64,000 nt of DNA from Bisgaardia hudsonensis (GCF_004345785.1 NZ_SLXI01000007.1:1-64000), one strand, 5' to 3'. Positions 17,701-27,745 are shown, counted from the stretch's first letter. The notes: generated from the letters alone by a model not told the origin. A program made the numbers and translations.

Positions 17701-18123
17701 ATTCGCATTAGGTTTTAATTTCTCTTGAAAAGCAATAGAGGACTTTCCCAAATCATGTAACAATGCCGCAAGTGCGGTCATAATTTTAATAGAATAGGCT
17801 TGAGACCACTCACCCTCATCTTCGGTTCGTAAGATATCTCTTGTAGTACGATTAGTAGGTACTCGTCCTGCTTCGTTAAATTGGCTTTTATCCCCAACAA
17901 CCCAAAGTAAATCAGTAAGATTTTTACCATGTGTCCAATAACAAGCCACCGCGGTATTTTTTCTTGCTGATTTGCGTAGCATTGTATAAAGGGTTTCTAA
18001 TCCAACTTTGGTTATAGGTGTTTGCCAAACTCGATCTCCGCAACGTTCAGCAAATTGATCAAGAATACGGCGTGTTTCCGTTAAGGCATTTTTCTGACAT
18101 TGACTTACCAATAAAATATTCAT
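14755..18123 (-). CDS. cas3: Type I-F Cas2-Cas3 fusion nuclease-helicase
   Basis: The effector that unwinds and degrades target DNA after recruitment by the Csy complex; its Cas2 part also joins Cas1 in spacer acquisition. The 1122-residue protein has an N-terminal Cas2-like domain (starting MNILLVSQCQ, to about residue 95), an HD nuclease with ALLHDLGK (H123, D124), a Walker A STGCGKT near residue 430, a DEAD-type box VLDEPDD near 598, and motif VI IIQLAGRIWRHRP in the C-terminal half. Its start overlaps the cas1 stop by one base, so the pair is translationally coupled. It faces the array and csy operon on the opposite strand. The reading frame is intact. Confidence 0.96.
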   Translation of the reverse strand: MNILLVSQCQKNALTETRRILDQFAERCGDRVWQTPITKVGLETLYTMLRKSARKNTAVACYWTHGKNLTDLLWVVGDKSQFNEAGRVPTNRTTRDILRTEDEGEWSQAYSIKIMTALAALLHDLGKSSIAFQEKLKPNANFYPDCYRHEWISARLFECMIQGCETDQKWLTRLSQWQEYVKENPKWLNKLKRDNKKSERGFFHLPPLARHLIWLITSHHKLPFTQDAWDSKNNRILDEHFDISIDRFYKNYYPEKGWVANDSSHPKPKNFWEFNYLATDSVKWQKAITRWTQKALNHPSLFENAKNNEPFFLLLSRLCLILGDHNYSSSNSEPTLGDKGFINKLVANTDANKKPKQALDEHLLGVCKVATRFANLLPKLPKELPSIQKHRAFTQRTAIARFQWQNKSIDLVKSVQQETEKVGFFGVNMASTGCGKTLANAKIMYGLANPKKGARFTVALGLRVLTLQTGLALKEKLSLTDDMLGILVGGSAVKKLFELQNNEQENHKQQKNSLGSESATPWLDEMDGEIHGASFIDTAINLSELKTLLADDKARKLLFSPIVSCTIDHIVLASEITRGGKHILPILRLLTADLVLDEPDDFGLEDLPALSRLVHLAGLFGSRVLLSSATLTPDFIEGLFKAYQAGRAIYNQQKGLSINTDIICGWFDENKQMLEKCHSNNFSDKHKEFIEKRVRFLSQQPVRRKAQIIELPDLTNNAEKGDKSENLNYPLFAKELLKNSIKLHHYHANEDPISKKNVSFGLIRFSNISPMIYLAKELFLLEKTEEFQDYAIHLCCYHSHQILLLRSKLEEKLDKILNRTSENNVFNHLEVSQKLSNPDIPEKQHLFIVLGSPVTEVGRDHDYDWAIVDPSSMRSIIQLAGRIWRHRPQKVAENPNLYLLPTNWHGLQSSNYMVNKAIFKNPGFENKENQLVTHKLDELISKEERDNIQATSRITKKGELKPENSLSDLEHKVTADLLNNSGINQVNAYWNNELANRMNAHLALLTPFRKGIKGRDLICLPDLQAKNWNFSFKEAINAYENPYDTQNVAVDIRYEKLLLSNLVKPWFKLDLNTLLTELATQLNLDETDLVPVALKYASVSLPEYQNKMYQWNFNEELGFWEK

Positions 18124-19064
18124 TATGCCTCCAAAGCAAGCTGTTTTAAGGTTTCAATGATAATATCAAGTGCTTCAAATTTAGTCAGATTATTAATACA
18201 AGCTGTCCTAAACTCCTTCTCTGAATCCCCATTTTGAGCAGAAATAAATGCTTGCGGTAAAATCATTCCATCTTTAATAATATCTGCGGCATCAAAAACT
18301 AATCCACCACGTCTTGTTTTACCATGTAATACCGCTAAACCATGTGGTAAACCTAACACCCAACAAGCCGTTGCACCTAATCCATACGCTAAGTAATTAC
18401 CATGATCAAGAAATTGATTTGCAGGTGTTGTGCCACTTTCTCGTTTAAAAAATAAATCATTTTCAGTTGCTTGATTAGCCAAAGCATACAGTTTGGTTGT
18501 TAAACGCCCTTCTGTTGCCAATAATGCCATGCTATTTGGAGAGTTAAGAAATTCTTGCTCATATTGCTGCACAAGTGCGGTCAATTTTTCCTTTGAAAAA
18601 TCCCAATCAAATTTATCCCAAGTCTGTTGCAATACTCGTAGCCGATAACATTGTAAATTTTTTGCTACTTGTAAACGTCTATCATCATCAAACCAAAATT
18701 GACACCATTTTTGTAAATATTCTACTGGTCGATATTCACTTTGTGGGCTAAAAAACTCGCAACCAATTTCTGCTTCAGTACCATTAAATAAAGGCGTTCC
18801 ACCACCGCTACAAAACCCTACCATCACTCCTGCTTTAGCAAGTTCTCGCATTGCAGCTTGAGTTACTGATGTTCCACTTCCTAATAATAAACAGCTCGTA
18901 TTTGCAATAGGAATATTCCAATACAAAGACTCTTTTCCTTGATCAGTAACATACTCAACACGCCCACCATTTAATAAAACTCGACAATGCTCCAAATAAT
19001 AAATATTGGCACGCTTAGAATGTAAAATTGTTTTTAAATCAGAGGAAGGAATATAGTTTGCCAT
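18123..19064 (-). CDS. cas1: Type I-F CRISPR integrase Cas1
   Basis: Cas1 with Cas2-3 integrates new spacers at the leader. The 313-residue protein has the beta N-terminal domain (GRVEYVTD, then NTSCLLLGSGTSVTQAAM) and a helical catalytic domain. Likely metal ligands are the Glu of LLATEGRLT, the His of LAVLHGKTRRGG and the Asp residues of LVFDAADIIKD, in the order and spacing of P. aeruginosa Cas1. It is the first gene of the minus-strand cas1-cas2-3 pair and follows pdxR on the same strand by 43 bases. No terminator or promoter is obvious there, so some read-through from pdxR is possible. Confidence 0.96.
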   Translation of the reverse strand: MANYIPSSDLKTILHSKRANIYYLEHCRVLLNGGRVEYVTDQGKESLYWNIPIANTSCLLLGSGTSVTQAAMRELAKAGVMVGFCSGGGTPLFNGTEAEIGCEFFSPQSEYRPVEYLQKWCQFWFDDDRRLQVAKNLQCYRLRVLQQTWDKFDWDFSKEKLTALVQQYEQEFLNSPNSMALLATEGRLTTKLYALANQATENDLFFKRESGTTPANQFLDHGNYLAYGLGATACWVLGLPHGLAVLHGKTRRGGLVFDAADIIKDGMILPQAFISAQNGDSEKEFRTACINNLTKFEALDIIIETLKQLALEA

Positions 19065-19107
19065 TTTTTAGTCTCTTATTTTTAATAAAAAATTAAGTCA
19101 TTAAAAT

Positions 19108-20508
19108 CTACTTATTCATCCATACTTGAAGTAACTTATTTATCCCTAACATAAGTTGTTCTTCTGATAAATCGCCAAAGCCAAGAGAAAATAATTTTCT
19201 ATCTGTGTAATTAACGGAATAAACCTTAATGCTTGACTTGTTTGCCAAATTAATCAATTCTTCCATCGAATATTTTTTATTGACCACTTCAACTAACAAA
19301 TAAAATCCTGAATCTTCACCATAATAACGAATATTTTGATGATAAGGTTGTAATACTTTACAGAGTAACTCCATTTTACGCCGATAAATTTTACGCATTC
19401 GGCTTATATGTTTTTCAAAATCGCCCTGTTGGATAAAATTAGCTAAACGCTGTTGTTCAAAACGAGAAACGGAGCAATTAAGAAAACCACAATGTTGTTG
19501 ATATAACGCTAATAAATGATTAGGTAATACCATAAAAGACAATCTTATTGACGGCATTAATAATTTTGAAAATGATCCTAAATAAATAACAGAATCATTT
19601 TTATCTAAACTCTGTAAAGCTGGTATGGGCTTACCTTTATAACGAAATTCACTATCGTAATCATCTTCTATAATATAACGATTCGGCTTCTCTTTTGCCC
19701 AAGTTAATAATTGTTCACGTTGAGTCATTGATAACACGTGTCCAAAAGGGAACAAATGGGAGGGAGTAACACAAGCAATATTAACTTGACTATCGAATAA
19801 ATATTTAAGATTTAGTTGCTGATTATCCTGATTTAAAGGAAGCTTAACTATTTTTTGTTGATATAACTTCAACAGTTTTTCGATAGTGGCGTAGCCATAA
19901 AATTCCATTCCATATTGAACGGGTTGATCTTGATAAAGTTGATTAAACAATAAAATTAATTGTTGAATACAAATCTCTAGCCCTGCACCAATGACTATCT
20001 GCTCTGGTTGACAGCTCACACCACGAGATGAAAACAAATAACGACAAATTTCATATCTTAATCCTATATCCCCTTGCTTACTCCCTAAACTCAATAAACT
20101 AGAATTAGTTTGAAATAATGTATTACCCGCTTTACGCCAACGATTTAAAGGAAAGTGGCGAGTGTCGATATAATGAGGATTAAAATCAAATGCAAATGAA
20201 GGCGAATTGTTAGGAACAATATTTGAAAGTGCAGTAGTATTTTTATTAAAAAAGAATTTAGGTTGAAAACAAACAAAAAAACCACGACGAGAAACAGATT
20301 CAATATACCCTTCTGCAATAAGTTGCCCATAAGCACTTTCTACAGTATTTTGACTAATATTTAAATAATCCGAAAGATAACGCTTTGAAGGTAATTTATC
20401 GCCTAATACCAATGCTTCTTGATAAATTAAATCTCGAATTTGTTGATAAAGCTGTAAATATAAAGGTGTATTTAAAGATTTATCTAAATGATAACTTAAC
20501 CTTTCCAT
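19108..20508 (-). CDS. pdxR: MocR-type regulator of vitamin B6 synthesis, PdxR
   Basis: A GntR-family winged-helix domain (about residues 10-78, with LPSKRYLSDYLNISQNTV) is fused to an aminotransferase-like domain that binds PLP, the MocR architecture. The likely PLP lysine is in YLGSFSKLLMPS, and IIEDDYDSEFRY is the conserved MocR signature. At 466 residues it is full length. It diverges from pdxS-pdxT, which makes it very probably PdxR, activating PLP synthase genes when PLP is low. Its own promoter and the pdxS control region share the 95 bases at 20509-20603; a TTGACA at 20533-20538 has no convincing -10. Confidence 0.9.
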   Translation of the reverse strand: MERLSYHLDKSLNTPLYLQLYQQIRDLIYQEALVLGDKLPSKRYLSDYLNISQNTVESAYGQLIAEGYIESVSRRGFFVCFQPKFFFNKNTTALSNIVPNNSPSFAFDFNPHYIDTRHFPLNRWRKAGNTLFQTNSSLLSLGSKQGDIGLRYEICRYLFSSRGVSCQPEQIVIGAGLEICIQQLILLFNQLYQDQPVQYGMEFYGYATIEKLLKLYQQKIVKLPLNQDNQQLNLKYLFDSQVNIACVTPSHLFPFGHVLSMTQREQLLTWAKEKPNRYIIEDDYDSEFRYKGKPIPALQSLDKNDSVIYLGSFSKLLMPSIRLSFMVLPNHLLALYQQHCGFLNCSVSRFEQQRLANFIQQGDFEKHISRMRKIYRRKMELLCKVLQPYHQNIRYYGEDSGFYLLVEVVNKKYSMEELINLANKSSIKVYSVNYTDRKLFSLGFGDLSEEQLMLGINKLLQVWMNK

Positions 20509-20603
20509 CTGACCCCATTAAGTAATTCAATATTGACACTTTTAATCATATCTAAATTTATTCACAATGGCTATAAATTAACATCATATTAAAGGAAAAA
20601 ATA

Positions 20604-21491
20604 ATGAGTACTATCTTAGGTTCAAATACAGTAAAACGTGGTATGGCACAAATGCAAAAAGGTGGCGTAATAATGGATGTAGTCAATGCTGAGCAAGCCC
20701 GCATTGCAGAAGCTGCTGGCGCTGTCGCTGTAATGGCATTAGAACGTGTACCCTCTGATATTCGTGCAGCAGGTGGTGTTGCAAGAATGGCAAACCCTAA
20801 AATTGTTAAAGAAGTGATGAATGCGGTATCTATTCCTGTTATGGCAAAAGCCAGAATTGGTCATATTACCGAAGCAAGAGTATTAGAAGCGATGGGCGTG
20901 GACTATATTGATGAAAGCGAAGTCTTAACCCCTGCTGATGAGGAATTTCACTTATTAAAAAGTAAATTTACCGTACCATTTGTTTGTGGCTGTCGTGACT
21001 TAGGCGAAGCATTACGCCGTATCGGTGAAGGTGCTTCAATGTTACGAACAAAAGGCGAACCCGGAACAGGAAATATTGTTGAAGCCGTACGCCATATGCG
21101 TAAAGTCAATAGCCAAGTGCGTAAAATCGTTGCAATGAACTACGATGAACTAATGACTGAAGCAAAAAACTTAGGTGCACCTTTTGAATTATTATTACAA
21201 ATAAAACAACAAGGAAAATTACCTGTTGTTAATTTTGCAGCTGGTGGCGTAGCTACACCTGCCGATGCAGCACTAATGATGGAACTAGGGGCTGATGGTG
21301 TCTTTGTTGGTTCAGGGATTTTCAAATCAGATAATCCAGAAAAATTTGCAAAAGCAATCGTACAAGCCACCACCTATTTTCAAGATTACGATCTTATTGG
21401 TCGCTTATCAGAAGAATTAGGCGAGCCAATGAAAGGTATTGAAATCGCCTCATTAGCACAAAGTGAAAGAATGCAAGAACGTGGCTGGTAA
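20604..21491 (+). CDS. pdxS: Pyridoxal 5'-phosphate synthase subunit PdxS
   Basis: The synthase subunit of the deoxyxylulose-independent route. It builds PLP from ribose 5-phosphate, glyceraldehyde 3-phosphate and ammonia in a TIM barrel. The 295-residue protein is highly conserved: [17 protein letters not shown] at the start, [18 protein letters not shown], the second catalytic lysine region [10 protein letters not shown], and the phosphate-binding [12 protein letters not shown]. The ATG has AAAGGA upstream. pdxT follows after two bases, so ammonia supplied by PdxT passes to a co-made partner. Expression is expected to depend on the divergent PdxR. Confidence 0.97.
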   Translation: MSTILGSNTVKRGMAQMQKGGVIMDVVNAEQARIAEAAGAVAVMALERVPSDIRAAGGVARMANPKIVKEVMNAVSIPVMAKARIGHITEARVLEAMGVDYIDESEVLTPADEEFHLLKSKFTVPFVCGCRDLGEALRRIGEGASMLRTKGEPGTGNIVEAVRHMRKVNSQVRKIVAMNYDELMTEAKNLGAPFELLLQIKQQGKLPVVNFAAGGVATPADAALMMELGADGVFVGSGIFKSDNPEKFAKAIVQATTYFQDYDLIGRLSEELGEPMKGIEIASLAQSERMQERGW

Positions 21492-21493
21492 GA

Positions 21494-22075
21494 ATGAAAG
21501 ATTATTCTCATTTACATATTGGCGTACTCGCACTACAAGGTGCAGTTAGTGAACATTTACAACAAATTGAACAGCTTGGTGCAAAGGCAAGTGCGGTCAA
21601 AAAAATAGCAGAATTAACTAATCTTGATGGTTTAGTTTTACCTGGCGGAGAAAGCACGGCTATCGGAAAATTAATGCATCAATATGGTTTTATTGAAGCA
21701 ATCAAAGATTTTGCTAGTCAAGGTAAGGGACTATTTGGTACTTGTGCAGGTATGATCCTACTTGCTAAATCATTAGAAAATGATCCAAGGGTTCATTTAG
21801 GGTTAATGGATATTACTGTGCAACGCAATGCCTTCGGACGACAAGTGGACAGCTTTCAAACGACATTAGAAGTCGAAGGACTCGCCGAACCATACCCAGC
21901 AGTCTTTATCCGTGCTCCCTATATCAGAAATATAGATACGGCAAAAGTAACTAGCTTAGCAAGCTTTAATGGCAACATAGTACTTGCTAAACAAGAAAAG
22001 TTACTAGCCTGCTCATTTCACCCAGAACTGACTGGCGATAACCGCATTATGAAATTATTTTTGGAGATGTGTTAA
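21494..22075 (+). CDS. pdxT: Pyridoxal 5'-phosphate synthase glutaminase subunit PdxT
   Basis: Class I glutaminase that releases ammonia from glutamine for PdxS. The 193-residue protein shows IGVLALQGAVSEH, the GGESTAIGKL oxyanion region, the nucleophile cysteine in FGTCAGMILLA and the His-Glu pair in SFHPELTGDNR. Length is usual. It lies two bases after pdxS and closes a two-gene operon ended by the hairpin at 22084-22113. An uptake-signal core lies near 21593. Confidence 0.96.
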   Translation: MKDYSHLHIGVLALQGAVSEHLQQIEQLGAKASAVKKIAELTNLDGLVLPGGESTAIGKLMHQYGFIEAIKDFASQGKGLFGTCAGMILLAKSLENDPRVHLGLMDITVQRNAFGRQVDSFQTTLEVEGLAEPYPAVFIRAPYIRNIDTAKVTSLASFNGNIVLAKQEKLLACSFHPELTGDNRIMKLFLEMC

Positions 22076-22083
22076 TGTATTTA

Positions 22084-22113
22084 ATGGGTATATGTGAAAA
22101 AGAATATACCCAT
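22084..22113. terminator. Hairpin between convergent pdxT and rmuC
   Basis: ATGGGTATAT (22084-22093) pairs with ATATACCCAT (22104-22113) around a ten-base loop. It lies between two convergent genes; the T content after it is moderate. Probably a bidirectional transcript end. Confidence 0.55.
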
Positions 22114-22125
22114 CTTCAACTTGTT

Positions 22126-23733
22126 TTAAATATTCTCATCAACCTTAATCGCTATCAATTTTTCCACATTTAAATCATTATGAATAAGCTCTACATTTGG
22201 CATTTGTTTATTCGCTTTGGCGGATAAGGTTTTAAAACGTTCGGCTTTTCCGATTAATCCTTGATTTCCAGCAAGAGCGGTTACCGTACTGTTGTAATGG
22301 GTGCTGACTGTTGAGAGCGTTGCACCCAGTTTAGCTAGGCGTTCAGCAACAAGGCAAATTTGATTATAAATTTCTCCCGCTCTTTCGCTAATTTCTCTTG
22401 CCTCTGTATTCCCTCGTTCAATACGCCATAAGTTAGCTACTGTGCGTAAAATGGGCATTAACGTGGTATGTGATACCAAAATAACATTTTTCTGATAACC
22501 ATAATTAAATAGCCCAGTTTCCATTTTCATTGCTTCGATATAAGCAGGCTCAATGCCTACAAACATTAAAACAAAATTAGGACTTCGCATACCAATTAGA
22601 TTGCTATAATCCTTGCTTGATAGCTCATCTATATGATTTTTTATCGCTTTAACGTGTTCTCTTAAGAATTGATTACGTTGAATTTCGTCTTCAGAATTGA
22701 CCGCACTTTCATAAGCTACTAAGGACATTTTACTGTCGATAATTAAATGTTTATTATCAGGTAAATGCAAAATAAAATCAGGATACTTATTTTTTCCGTC
22801 TTGATCTTTAAAATGCTCTTGGGCGACATAATGCTCATTCTCTACCAAGCCTGCCAGTTGCAAAGCCCGTTCTAACTGCATTTCGCCCCAGTTACCTAAA
22901 GTTTTCTTTTCCCCTTTTAGTGCTGAAGTCAGATTATTGGCTTCTTGCGACATATTTAAGCCAATTTGTAACACCTTTTTAATCTCTGCTTCCAATCCCG
23001 CATTGCCTTTTAAGGATTCAGAATGAATTTCATTAACACGTTTTTGAAAACCTTCAATTTGCTCACGGAAAGGCTTTAATAAATTATCCAAAGATGCTTG
23101 ATTAGTTTGGTTAAAACGTTGGCTTTTTTCTTCTAAAATACGATTGGCAAGATTTTGAAATTCTGTTTCCAAGTGTTTTTTCGTTTCAGCAAAATTTTGT
23201 TGTTGCTCTGCAAAATTCTTTTCTTTCTCTGATAATGTAGTTTTTAATTCGGTTAATTCTTGAGTAAGTGCGGTTGTTTTTTCTGTTAAATTTAAAAAAT
23301 CTTGTTCCTTTCTTAAAATAGTTTGCTGACTTTCTTCTAGTTGCTTTTGCAAACTGCTCGCTTGTGCTGTCGCCACACCAAAATTTTCTTTTAATGCGGT
23401 AATATTACTGGCGATTGTTTGATGTCTGGCTTGTTCCTCATCAAGTTCCTTTTGTAAATAAGCGATTTTTTCATCTCGTTCATTAAGGCGGATTTGCAAG
23501 CCATCAGCTGTTGTTTGATATTTAACAACAAATTGATCTAACTGATTTTTTTCCTGTAACAAAATTTCGTGTTTTGCCACTAACTGATTAAAGTCTTGGA
23601 TATTTTGATTAAGATCTTGGCGTAGCTCTTGTACATCACGTTGACGGCGAGTCAATATAAAAAATAGCAATAAACAAATAATTGCTAGAAAAAGTGCGGT
23701 CAAAAAATAAGGATTTTCGAATAACGGTTGCAT
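22126..23733 (-). CDS. rmuC: DNA recombination protein RmuC
   Basis: RmuC limits recombination at inverted repeats, and its C-terminal half resembles PD-(D/E)XK nucleases. The 535-residue protein has an N-terminal membrane anchor (FLTALFLAIICLLLFFIL, about residues 10-27). A long coiled coil follows to about 250 with many Q/E/K heptads. The nuclease-like domain contains LGNWGEMQLERALQLAGL, PDFILHLPDN and LIIDSKMSLVAYE. Length and layout fit E. coli RmuC. It is a single minus-strand gene, convergent with pdxT and divergent from the zinc-ribbon gene. Several uptake-signal cores fall in it. Confidence 0.93.
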   Translation of the reverse strand: MQPLFENPYFLTALFLAIICLLLFFILTRRQRDVQELRQDLNQNIQDFNQLVAKHEILLQEKNQLDQFVVKYQTTADGLQIRLNERDEKIAYLQKELDEEQARHQTIASNITALKENFGVATAQASSLQKQLEESQQTILRKEQDFLNLTEKTTALTQELTELKTTLSEKEKNFAEQQQNFAETKKHLETEFQNLANRILEEKSQRFNQTNQASLDNLLKPFREQIEGFQKRVNEIHSESLKGNAGLEAEIKKVLQIGLNMSQEANNLTSALKGEKKTLGNWGEMQLERALQLAGLVENEHYVAQEHFKDQDGKNKYPDFILHLPDNKHLIIDSKMSLVAYESAVNSEDEIQRNQFLREHVKAIKNHIDELSSKDYSNLIGMRSPNFVLMFVGIEPAYIEAMKMETGLFNYGYQKNVILVSHTTLMPILRTVANLWRIERGNTEAREISERAGEIYNQICLVAERLAKLGATLSTVSTHYNSTVTALAGNQGLIGKAERFKTLSAKANKQMPNVELIHNDLNVEKLIAIKVDENI

Positions 23734-23915
23734 AGTTTCTCCTTTAAAATAATAAAAGGATTATAAAATTAATCCATTACGAAATCTATCAACATCTCCG
23801 CCTTGTTTAATAGGTAAAGTTTATTACTAAGTTTTATTGATAACTGTAACTTAGCTAGGTAAACTAGTTCAATCAATCCGTTTAATTAACCGAATATATA
23901 AATTAACTAACCACA

Positions 23916-24488
23916 ATGAACAAACAACTTTTTTCTCATACTAAAAATCAAGAACATTGCCCTAAATGTGGTGGTGAATTGCTGATGAAGCAAGGAAAAA
24001 AAGGGTTATTTTTAGGTTGTGCTAATTACCCTCATTGTGATTACTTAAAACCGCTACAAAGTCATTCTGAACATAAAATTATTAAAGAATTAAATGAGCA
24101 TTGCCCTGATTGTGGCCATCAATTACAACTTAAACAAGGCAGTTACGGTATGTTTATTGGTTGTAGCAACTACCCTGATTGCCATTTTATTTTCCAAGAA
24201 GAAAATGAGGAAAAAGAACAAGAATTTCCTTGCCCTGAATGCAGAACAGGAAAATTAGTAGCAAGACGTGGTCGAACTGGAAAAACGTTTTATGGCTGTA
24301 ATCGTTACCCAAAATGTAAATGTACGTTACCAACACAACCAGAATGGATTGATTGCCCTGAATGTAAGGGGAAATTAGCGATTCTTAAAAAATCCACAAA
24401 AAACCACCGCACTTGGCAATGTATTAATAAAAATTGCCGACATATTTTTGATATTGCCATTAATGAAGGCAATAACGATAGTAAATAA
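23916..24488 (+). CDS. Topoisomerase-type C4 zinc-ribbon protein (YrdD-like)
   Basis: A 190-residue protein built from four zinc ribbons of the DNA topoisomerase I C-terminal type, each with paired CPxC-type cysteines: [28 protein letters not shown] and DCPECKGKL. Most carry the following GxFxGCxxYPxC partner motif; the last is the divergent [10 protein letters not shown]. No topoisomerase catalytic domain is present. It lies directly upstream of tsaC and aroE, the same order as yrdD-tsaC-aroE in E. coli, so it is the YrdD equivalent. Nucleic-acid binding is likely but the role is unknown. The tsaC start follows 8 bases after its stop. Confidence 0.88.
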   Translation: MNKQLFSHTKNQEHCPKCGGELLMKQGKKGLFLGCANYPHCDYLKPLQSHSEHKIIKELNEHCPDCGHQLQLKQGSYGMFIGCSNYPDCHFIFQEENEEKEQEFPCPECRTGKLVARRGRTGKTFYGCNRYPKCKCTLPTQPEWIDCPECKGKLAILKKSTKNHRTWQCINKNCRHIFDIAINEGNNDSK

Positions 24489-24496
24489 ATGAAGTA

Positions 24497-25054
24497 ATGA
24501 CAATGAATATTCAACAAATTGTAGAAAAATTGAAACAAGATCAAGTGGTCGCCTATCCAACAGAAGCGGTTTTTGGTTTAGGTTGTAATCCGTTAAGTGA
24601 AAGTGCGGTTAAAAATTTATTAGTTTTAAAAAAACGCCCCATTGAAAAAGGATTAATCATTATCGCTCCCAAGCTAGATTATTTAATCCCTTTTATTGAT
24701 GATCGACAATTTACTGAACAACATTGGCAACGCTTAACACAAAAATATGATCGACCAATGACTTGGGTTGTGCCAGCAAAAAACTATATACCTAAATTTT
24801 TAACGGGACAATTTTCTACAATAGCAGTGCGTTTGTGTGATCATTCTGCGGTAAAAATGCTTTGTGAACAAACTGGCTTTGCCTTAACATCAACCAGTGC
24901 TAATTTGACAGGATTACCGCCTTGCAAAACCGCTGAACAAGTTTTACAGCAATTTGGCGAAGATTTTCCCGTCTTAACGGCAGAAGTCGGTAAGGCAAAA
25001 AAAACCTCTGAAATTCGTGATATTTTAACCAATCAAATTTTTAGACAAGGATAA
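24497..25054 (+). CDS. tsaC: Threonylcarbamoyl-AMP synthase TsaC
   Basis: Makes threonylcarbamoyl-AMP from threonine, bicarbonate and ATP, the first step of the t6A37 tRNA modification. The 185-residue YrdC/Sua5-fold protein has the conserved [16 protein letters not shown] segment, the [12 protein letters not shown] strand and an [14 protein letters not shown] motif. Length fits the short TsaC form without the Sua5 C-terminal domain. ATG at 24497 is used; a second ATG at 24503 is equally possible. It is the middle gene of the zinc-ribbon/tsaC/aroE operon, with aroE starting three bases after the stop. Confidence 0.95.
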   Translation: MTMNIQQIVEKLKQDQVVAYPTEAVFGLGCNPLSESAVKNLLVLKKRPIEKGLIIIAPKLDYLIPFIDDRQFTEQHWQRLTQKYDRPMTWVVPAKNYIPKFLTGQFSTIAVRLCDHSAVKMLCEQTGFALTSTSANLTGLPPCKTAEQVLQQFGEDFPVLTAEVGKAKKTSEIRDILTNQIFRQG

Positions 25055-25864
<810 letters not shown>

Positions 25865-25902
25865 GCTAATTAATATTTATTTAACTAGAGTAACAACTTA
25901 TT

Positions 25903-26796
25903 TTAGTTAAGAATCTCTTTATTTAATTTGTTAGCTTTTTTAAGATTGATCACACCATCAAAAATAAGTAATAACATCGAAAATAACAAACATATAAATA
26001 ATGGGTAGGTTTCTGTTGATATACGTTCTCCAACAATAAAAGCCACAAAGATCATCATAAATGGCTCAACATAGCCTAATAATCCTAATAGGTTGATTGG
26101 TAATATATTACTTGCGGCAATATAAAAAATAAATGCTGTTCCACTTAATAAGCCTAATAATAGCAATAAACCTAAAATATTAGGATTTACTACTTGAATT
26201 TGTTGTATATCTACTTGATATGCAAAGAAAATGGCTAAGGGTAGTAATAAACTAATTTCAATGGCAAAACTCGCAATATCAGCAATCTTAAACCATTTCC
26301 GAATAACAAAATAAATAGCATAAGCACCAACAGCAAGACTTGCCCAAGATAATCCCCCAGTAATTAGAATATTAATAGCTACCCCTAAAGTAGCAAAGAT
26401 TATGGCAATAAATTTTAATTTAGAAATATGTTCTTTAAAAAAGAGTTTTCCAACGAGAACCATCAATAATGGTAGTAATAAATAACCGAGAGAAACACTC
26501 AAAGCATAACCGTGGCTAGGCGCCCATAAAAATAACCACATTTCAAATCCAATAATGGCAGAATTAAGCATAAAAGCTAAAATAAGAGAAGGATTTGATT
26601 GAATACGTTTTAAATGGGATACCAGCATATATTTTTGTTTAAATAAAAAAACCGCTAATAGCGAAAAAGGAATCGTAAAAATAACACGATAACCAAGAAT
26701 ATCTTCCCCTTTTAATGGTAGAAGCAATACAGAAAAGTAATAAATGTAGCCGAATAAGCAAGATGCTAACAAAGAAAAAGCAATACCTTTTAACAT
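25903..26796 (-). CDS. EamA/RarD-family membrane transporter
   Basis: A 297-residue inner-membrane protein with about ten membrane helices in two EamA-type halves. It opens LKGIAFSLLASCLFGYIYYF and contains NSAIIGFEMWLFLWAPSHG, GYLLLPLLMVLVGKLFF and GYVEPFMMIFVAFIVGE. These match the RarD subgroup of the drug/metabolite transporter superfamily. The substrate is unknown; the chloramphenicol link of the RarD name is historical. The gene follows ilvY on the same strand after 47 bases and could be co-transcribed with it. Confidence 0.85.
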   Translation of the reverse strand: MLKGIAFSLLASCLFGYIYYFSVLLLPLKGEDILGYRVIFTIPFSLLAVFLFKQKYMLVSHLKRIQSNPSLILAFMLNSAIIGFEMWLFLWAPSHGYALSVSLGYLLLPLLMVLVGKLFFKEHISKLKFIAIIFATLGVAINILITGGLSWASLAVGAYAIYFVIRKWFKIADIASFAIEISLLLPLAIFFAYQVDIQQIQVVNPNILGLLLLLGLLSGTAFIFYIAASNILPINLLGLLGYVEPFMMIFVAFIVGERISTETYPLFICLLFSMLLLIFDGVINLKKANKLNKEILN

Positions 26797-26843
26797 ACAG
26801 CTATCCTGTTAAATTATATGTATAACAAACTTAATATATAAAA

Positions 26844-27722
26844 TTACTCTAAAACTTGCCAAAAAGCACGTATCAGTGGTAACTCTAAATGTCTTTTTTG
26901 TACACAAATGCCTAACTCAAAAGGCTCGATGGGAATATCTAGTTTTAATCTAGAAACCTGATCATACATTGGGCTATTTTTAATGACGACATCTGGTAAC
27001 ATAGCTAATCCACAGCCTAATGCAACCATTGAAACAATTCCTTCGTGTCCTGATACCGTTGCATAAACTGCGGGTGACTTTATTTTATTTTTCTTAAACC
27101 ATTGATCTATTCTCTGACGAGCTGAGCCTTCTACGGGCAGAATAAAAGGAATTTTTTGCCAATTAATTGGGATTTTTTGTAGTAATTTGGTAGAAATACA
27201 GGCTATTTTCGGTGCAATTAATGACAATGTTATATTATCTAAATAATGAAAAATAATATTACTTGGTAAACTACTCGGTTTACCTGCAATAGCTAGATCC
27301 GCTTGATTAGATTGTACAACCTTCACCGCTATTGCGGGATCACCAGTAATCAGCTGAATCTCAACCTTAGGATAAAGTTTTCTAAATTTTTCTAAGATTT
27401 TTGGTAAGTGGCTATAAGCCGCCGTTACTGAACAAAAAATACGTAATTCACCCGTTAAATCCTCAACATCAGTATGAATTTGTTGTTTGAAATATTGCCA
27501 TTGTTGCCAATTTTGTTGCGCGAATTTTAAAAACTTTTCACCTGTTTCAGTAAGCGAAACTTGTCGATTATCTCTCAGAAATAAGGCTTGACCTATCTCA
27601 TCTTCCATTCGTTTAATCTGGCGAGATAAAGTAGAAGGGGACATATGGTTCTGTATCGCCGTTTTACTAAAATTCTTCGTTTCCACAAGATGAAGAAAAA
27701 GTTTTAAATCTTTAAATTCCAT
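26844..27722 (-). CDS. ilvY: LysR-type regulator IlvY
   Basis: IlvY activates ilvC in response to acetolactate or acetohydroxybutyrate. The 292-residue protein has an N-terminal winged helix (KDLKLFLHLVETKNFSKTA, then MSPSTLSRQIKRME) and an effector domain containing ELRIFCSVTAAYSHLPKIL, DLAIAGKPSSLP and FELGICVQKRH. All three segments closely resemble E. coli IlvY from memory. In E. coli ilvY is divergent from and adjacent to ilvC. Here ilvC lies 4.6 kb away at 32328, separated by the tor-like operon, and both no longer share an intergenic operator region. Confidence 0.9.
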   Translation of the reverse strand: MEFKDLKLFLHLVETKNFSKTAIQNHMSPSTLSRQIKRMEDEIGQALFLRDNRQVSLTETGEKFLKFAQQNWQQWQYFKQQIHTDVEDLTGELRIFCSVTAAYSHLPKILEKFRKLYPKVEIQLITGDPAIAVKVVQSNQADLAIAGKPSSLPSNIIFHYLDNITLSLIAPKIACISTKLLQKIPINWQKIPFILPVEGSARQRIDQWFKKNKIKSPAVYATVSGHEGIVSMVALGCGLAMLPDVVIKNSPMYDQVSRLKLDIPIEPFELGICVQKRHLELPLIRAFWQVLE

Positions 27723-27745
27723 ATATCCTCATTTTTTTATAAAAA

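Noticed and set aside
20509-20603. A sigma-70 promoter from TTGACA at 20533 for pdxS
   Set aside because: No acceptable -10 lies at 16-18 bp. The promoter is probably PdxR-dependent and cannot be placed by eye.
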